Assembly: GCA_964399875.1 (NCBI GenBank)
Contig: CAYNRQ010000055.1
Span: 1 to 7,561 of the forward strand
From: CAYNRQ01 sp964399875
GTDB taxonomy: Archaea; Aenigmatarchaeota; Aenigmatarchaeia; QMZP01
Length of the DNA stretch: 7,561 bases
Direction: 5' to 3'
Translations under genes and position numbers: made by a program
Notes under the pieces: generated by a model
Told to the model about the DNA's origin: nothing
The model's input: only the letters and a program-made list of their open reading frames with translations
Databases searched by the model: none
In this document: positions 5,613 to 7,561 of the stretch, in pieces
How positions within the stretch are numbered: position 1 is the first letter of the stretch
Layout of the letters: the number at the start of each line of letters is the position of its first letter

Positions 5613-5646
5613 ATTCCTAATTTAATTTAGGTGATAATAATTATAT
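5613..5646. promoter_or_regulatory. Divergent promoter, tsaC-like / M24 peptidase
   Basis: A 34-base A/T-rich gap. For the minus gene, ATATATAA-like sequence near 5636-5647 lies about 29 bases upstream of 5612, with AGGA at 5614-5617 as ribosome site. For the plus gene, AATTTAATTT (5618-5627) is about 25 bases upstream of ATG 5647, and AGGTGAT (5629-5635) is 11 bases before it. Both promoters therefore overlap almost fully. Confidence 0.4.
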
Positions 5647-6318
5647 ATGGTAAAAAGACTGCCTTTTACAAGAGCCAAAACCCGTGAGGAGATGAGGAAG
5701 ATCCAGAAAGCCCTCGCTATAACAAAAAGTGTTTTTAAGGATATGGAAAGCCCTTTTGGTAAAACAGAAAAAAAAGTTGCAAAAGAGATAAGGAAAATAA
5801 TAAAGAGCATGGGTGGTGGTTTTTCATTCAAGCCTATTGTGGCCTCAGGAAGGAATACGTGCTTTGTGCACCACAAACCAGACAAGAGGATTGTAAGGAA
5901 AGGGAAGCCCCTTATGCTTGATATTGGTGCTAGATTCAGGGGGTACTGTTCTGATATAACAAGAATGTACATCCCTAAAGAGGATAAAAAAATCAGGGTG
6001 TTATACAGGTCTGTTTCAGGGATACAGAAAAAGTTGATAAAGGAGTTAAGGCCTGGAATAGATTTTAGGGAAATAAATGAGCTGTACAAAAAGCTTATGG
6101 AAAGAAAGGGGTACAAGTTAAAGCATTCCATTGGTCATGGTCTTGGTTTGCGCATACATGAAAGGGTTGGCAGACTGGAAACAGGCATGGTTATAACAAT
6201 AGAGCCGGGCGTTTATATTAAGGGTTTTGGGGGGTGCAGGGTAGAGGACATGGTTTTGATAACAAGGGATGGGTTCAGTGTCCTCTCAAAATCAATACCT
6301 GAAGAGCTCACTTGGTAG
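5647..6318 (+). CDS. M24 family metallopeptidase, stand-alone catalytic domain (Xaa-Pro peptidase-like)
   Basis: Encodes 223 residues with the pita-bread fold motifs in order: VHHKP (74-78), MLDIGARFRGYCSDITR with metal ligands Asp92 and Asp103, HSIGHGLGLRIHE with His164 and His171, MVITIEPGVY with Glu186, and GCRVEDMV with Glu200. All five metal ligands are present, so it should bind two metal ions. The EPGVY and GCRVED spacing resembles Xaa-Pro dipeptidases/aminopeptidases (M24B) more than methionine aminopeptidase, and the large insertion of archaeal type 2 MetAP is missing. Xaa-Pro enzymes usually carry an extra N-terminal domain and are about 350 residues, so this is the catalytic domain alone. 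It is probably cytoplasmic. The last 11 bases overlap the end of the convergent gene. Confidence 0.87.
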   Translation: MVKRLPFTRAKTREEMRKIQKALAITKSVFKDMESPFGKTEKKVAKEIRKIIKSMGGGFSFKPIVASGRNTCFVHHKPDKRIVRKGKPLMLDIGARFRGYCSDITRMYIPKEDKKIRVLYRSVSGIQKKLIKELRPGIDFREINELYKKLMERKGYKLKHSIGHGLGLRIHERVGRLETGMVITIEPGVYIKGFGGCRVEDMVLITRDGFSVLSKSIPEELTW

Positions 6319-6970
6319 TGGTTTTTCCTTCAAAAGAATAAAGCACATCCATTAGTTTTTTCTCGTTTTCTATAATTCTGGGAAAATCGCCCATCTTGGA
6401 TATCTCTGGTATTATTTTTTTGAAATAGCCCAATAGGTCTCTCTCAGGTGTCATGGATATCATGGTATAGATTATTCTGGCTACAAGATTGGCTCCATAC
6501 TTAGCGCAGAAGGGCATTATATTTGATACAAAAACAAGGGTGAATATGTCCTCGAATATATCCTGCCCTGTCTTGCGTATGGTTTTTATATTCCTGTAAA
6601 GTGTCTTTAGGTTTTCATGACCAAAGAGTATGTCATGCTGTTTTTGTATAAAATCCTGTATCTTGGCCCAGTTCTCTATCATGAATATGTTAAGGGACCA
6701 TCTTTCTTTATCCGGGCTGTGCCTCTCTATCATATAAGCAGGGACCCAGTCAAATCTTGCTGTTATTTTTCTGCTCTTCTTTGTTATAAAACCCTCTTCT
6801 ATCATGGCTGAATAAAGGGGTTTATTCAGACCAGACTCCTTGTGGTACAGGTAGTTGGATGTTATGTTCCAGAGCTTCTGGATGGTAAAGAGTGAGGTTC
6901 CGTTTGGATTACCCGCAGAGCTGAGCCATATGAGCCAGAAGTTCTTATACTCTTGAAGTTTCTTTGGCAT
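6308..6970 (-). CDS. Unrecognised protein with probable N-terminal winged helix
   Basis: Encodes 220 residues. Residues about 25-78 (SLFTIQKLWNITSNYLYH, LYSAMIEEGFITKKSRKI, ARFDW) read like a winged-helix domain: helices, then a basic hairpin. This suggests DNA binding, by pattern only. Residues 85-220 are helical with many aromatic residues (FEDIFTLVFVSNIMPFCAKYG, 139-159; LVARIIYTMISMTPERDLL, 162-180) and may form a partner- or ligand-binding domain. The hydrophobic stretch at 143-155 is too short and too polar at its ends for a clear membrane helix. No known family recognised. It has a good leaderless promoter (TATA 6991-7003) and its end overlaps the M24 gene by 11 bases. It may be a transcription regulator, possibly of itself. 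Confidence 0.75.
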   Translation of the reverse strand: MPKKLQEYKNFWLIWLSSAGNPNGTSLFTIQKLWNITSNYLYHKESGLNKPLYSAMIEEGFITKKSRKITARFDWVPAYMIERHSPDKERWSLNIFMIENWAKIQDFIQKQHDILFGHENLKTLYRNIKTIRKTGQDIFEDIFTLVFVSNIMPFCAKYGANLVARIIYTMISMTPERDLLGYFKKIIPEISKMGDFPRIIENEKKLMDVLYSFEGKTTTK

Positions 6971-6990
6971 ATTAAATCTTTAGTTTGTAT

Positions 6991-7003
6991 AATAATTTAA
7001 AAG
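6991..7003 (-). promoter_or_regulatory. TATA box for the winged-helix gene
   Basis: On the minus strand the sequence reads TTTTAAATTATT, centred about 27 bases upstream of ATG 6970, with a purine-rich AGAAACC just before it as a possible BRE. No Shine-Dalgarno precedes the ATG, so the transcript is probably leaderless. Confidence 0.55.
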
Positions 7004-7137
7004 GTTTCTTGCGTTTGATTTTATTAAAATATTGTATAAATATACTAATATTTTTAATTATGTTAAAATTTTAAAGAAAAATAAGACTAATTTTAGCCTC
7101 AGATAAATTTTTATTTAATGTAATTTTAAAATTAAAA
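7004..7137. other. A/T-rich spacer without a gene
   Basis: First part of the 428-base gap between two genes. It is nearly all A/T, with a short inverted repeat GTATA-AA-TATAC (7034-7045) and runs such as TTTTAAAATTAAAATTTT near 7125-7142. I see no coding frame and no hairpin of RNA type. Confidence 0.5.
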
Positions 7138-7159
7138 TTTTATAGTATAGATATACTAT
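7138..7159 (+). promoter_or_regulatory. TATA box with overlapping perfect inverted repeat
   Basis: TTTTATAG (7138-7145) is a TATA-like box about 23-25 bases before the first base of the long helix at 7163. Overlapping it is ATAGTATA-GA-TATACTAT (7142-7159), a perfect 8-bp inverted repeat with a 2-base spacer, placed where an operator would block initiation. A related half (ATATACTA) occurs at 7039-7046. Confidence 0.45.
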
Positions 7160-7162
7160 TAT

Positions 7163-7341
7163 CTCAAACGGTTAATTGGCCAGCTCCTCACCTCCATCCG
7201 CATGCAATTGGTTAACAAGACTGGCGGGATGCGGAGCTCTTGGTTAATTGTTTGAGAGTAATTCCGCATAGTGACTGGTGACTGTTAGCGATTGCCTTGT
7301 TTGGAACCACCGGTCAGAGACCGGTGGAATTCTGATTTAAA
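7163..7341 (+). ncRNA. Candidate structured RNA element, about 180 bases, multi-copy tail
   Basis: The element opens with a long helix: CTCAAACGGTTAATT (7163-7177) pairs with GGTTAATTGTTTGAG (7242-7256), 15 bp including four G-U pairs. Those would be A-C mismatches on the other strand, so the plus strand is the RNA. Inside it AGCTCC (7182-7187) pairs with GGAGCT (7233-7238) and CATCC (7195-7199) with GGATG (7227-7231). After the helix comes a tandem GTGACTG pair (7271-7284), then a perfect 9-bp hairpin CCACCGGTC/GACCGGTGG (7307-7327, loop AGA) and the tail AATTCTGATTTAAA. A TATA box is correctly placed upstream. No protein frame fits. Its 3' 55 bases recur at 1-55 and its last part at 4109-4135. 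I do not recognise the family; riboswitch, small RNA or mobile-element RNA are all possible. Confidence 0.6.
7287..7341 (+). repeat. Right copy (C2) of the dispersed 55-base repeat
   Basis: Matches 1-55 at 53 of 55 positions in the same orientation, with both flanks diverging right after TTTAAA. The hairpin is perfect here, so this copy is closer to the intact form than the left one. It lies 57 bases upstream of the start at 7399. Confidence 0.85.
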
Positions 7342-7367
7342 ACAGTAATCAAGAAATATGTTTAAAC

Positions 7368-7375
7368 TTTATAAA
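7368..7375 (+). promoter_or_regulatory. TATA box for the exported-protein gene
   Basis: TTTATAAA is centred about 27 bases upstream of ATG 7399, ideal for a leaderless archaeal transcript. It lies downstream of the repeat tail, so this gene does not need the RNA element for transcription initiation. Confidence 0.6.
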
Positions 7376-7398
7376 GGATAAAAGCAATAATTATATAC

Positions 7399-7561
7399 AT
7401 GAAGAGTAAAAACCATGTATTAAATGGTGCCACAACGCTAGGGCTGATTCTTTCTGTTGCTGTATTTATAATCATTATTCTTCTGGCCCCAGTCCCCATG
7501 GTCTTGTCTGGCTCAGCCAATGACACAGTGATACTGGATGTTAATGTGAGCACATCAGCGC
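7399..7561 (+). CDS. Exported or membrane-anchored protein, N-terminal fragment
   Basis: 54 codons are visible and the frame runs off the window. The N-terminus has a basic head (MKSKNHVLNG), then a hydrophobic segment (about residues 13-36, LGLILSVAVFIIIILLA), then LSGSANDTVILDVNVSTSA. This fits a signal peptide with possible cleavage after Ala40 (SGSA/N), or a single membrane anchor. The Asp/Thr/Val/Ser-rich part after it looks like the start of a beta-rich surface domain. No enzyme motif can be read in this length, so function is unknown. The ATG at 7399 is supported by the TATA box at 7368-7375 and no ribosome site. Confidence 0.65.
   Translation, partial: MKSKNHVLNGATTLGLILSVAVFIIIILLAPVPMVLSGSANDTVILDVNVSTSA

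Noticed and set aside
1..7341. Circular molecule or composite transposon implied by the end repeats
   Set aside because: The repeats differ at two positions, sequence continues past the right copy into a gene, and no transposase or integrase lies between them.

Overview
The window looks like a piece of an archaeal chromosome, most likely from an uncultured lineage with a small AT-rich genome (DPANN-like; this assignment is inferred from gene content and style, not from a marker gene). The signs are TATA elements about 23-28 bases upstream of start codons with almost no leader (4552, 6970, 7399), a GGTGAT Shine-Dalgarno abutting a start (3006-3011), arginine codons mostly AGA/AGG with frequent ATA isoleucine, and archaeal-type families (HtpX, DUF116, Trm112-like, short TsaC/Sua5).

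Layout. 1-1569: two minus-strand genes, a small FAD-dependent oxidoreductase of the geranylgeranyl-reductase-like class and an Mrr/RecB-type PD-(D/E)XK nuclease. 1570-1628: a divergent promoter. 1629-3212: a tight plus-strand operon of htpX membrane protease, a DUF116 cysteine-rich protein and a Trm112-like zinc protein. 3213-4155: a 943-base stretch with no intact gene; it holds a frameshifted relic that looks like a LAGLIDADG homing endonuclease, then about 450 bases of GC-richer, hairpin-rich sequence that I read as a structured RNA gene. 4156-5058: two coiled-coil proteins, the second with a strongly basic N-terminal tail. 5055-5612 (minus): short TsaC/Sua5 family protein for tRNA t6A synthesis. 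5647-6318: stand-alone M24 metallopeptidase catalytic domain. 6308-6970 (minus): unrecognised protein with a probable N-terminal winged helix. 6971-7398: AT-rich DNA and then a second structured RNA candidate. 7399-end: start of an exported or membrane-anchored protein.

The most unusual content is non-coding. A 55-base sequence at the very start of the window recurs at 7287-7341 with 53/55 identity and the same 3' boundary (TTTAAA). At 7287-7341 it forms the 3' part of a roughly 180-base RNA-like element with its own TATA box, a 15-bp helix rich in G-U pairs, a perfect 9-bp hairpin, and a heptamer that can pair with either of two identical partners. The same 3' tail, lacking the hairpin, lies at 4109-4135 at the end of the larger structured region. 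At the left edge the repeat runs into the oxidoreductase gene and supplies its last eight codons and stop. This suggests a dispersed family of structured RNA elements, possibly mobile; I do not recognise it as a known RNA class.

Functionally, the protein genes are mostly housekeeping or quality control (membrane proteolysis, tRNA modification, peptide turnover) mixed with small lineage-specific proteins. Apart from the htpX operon I see no pathway linking them.
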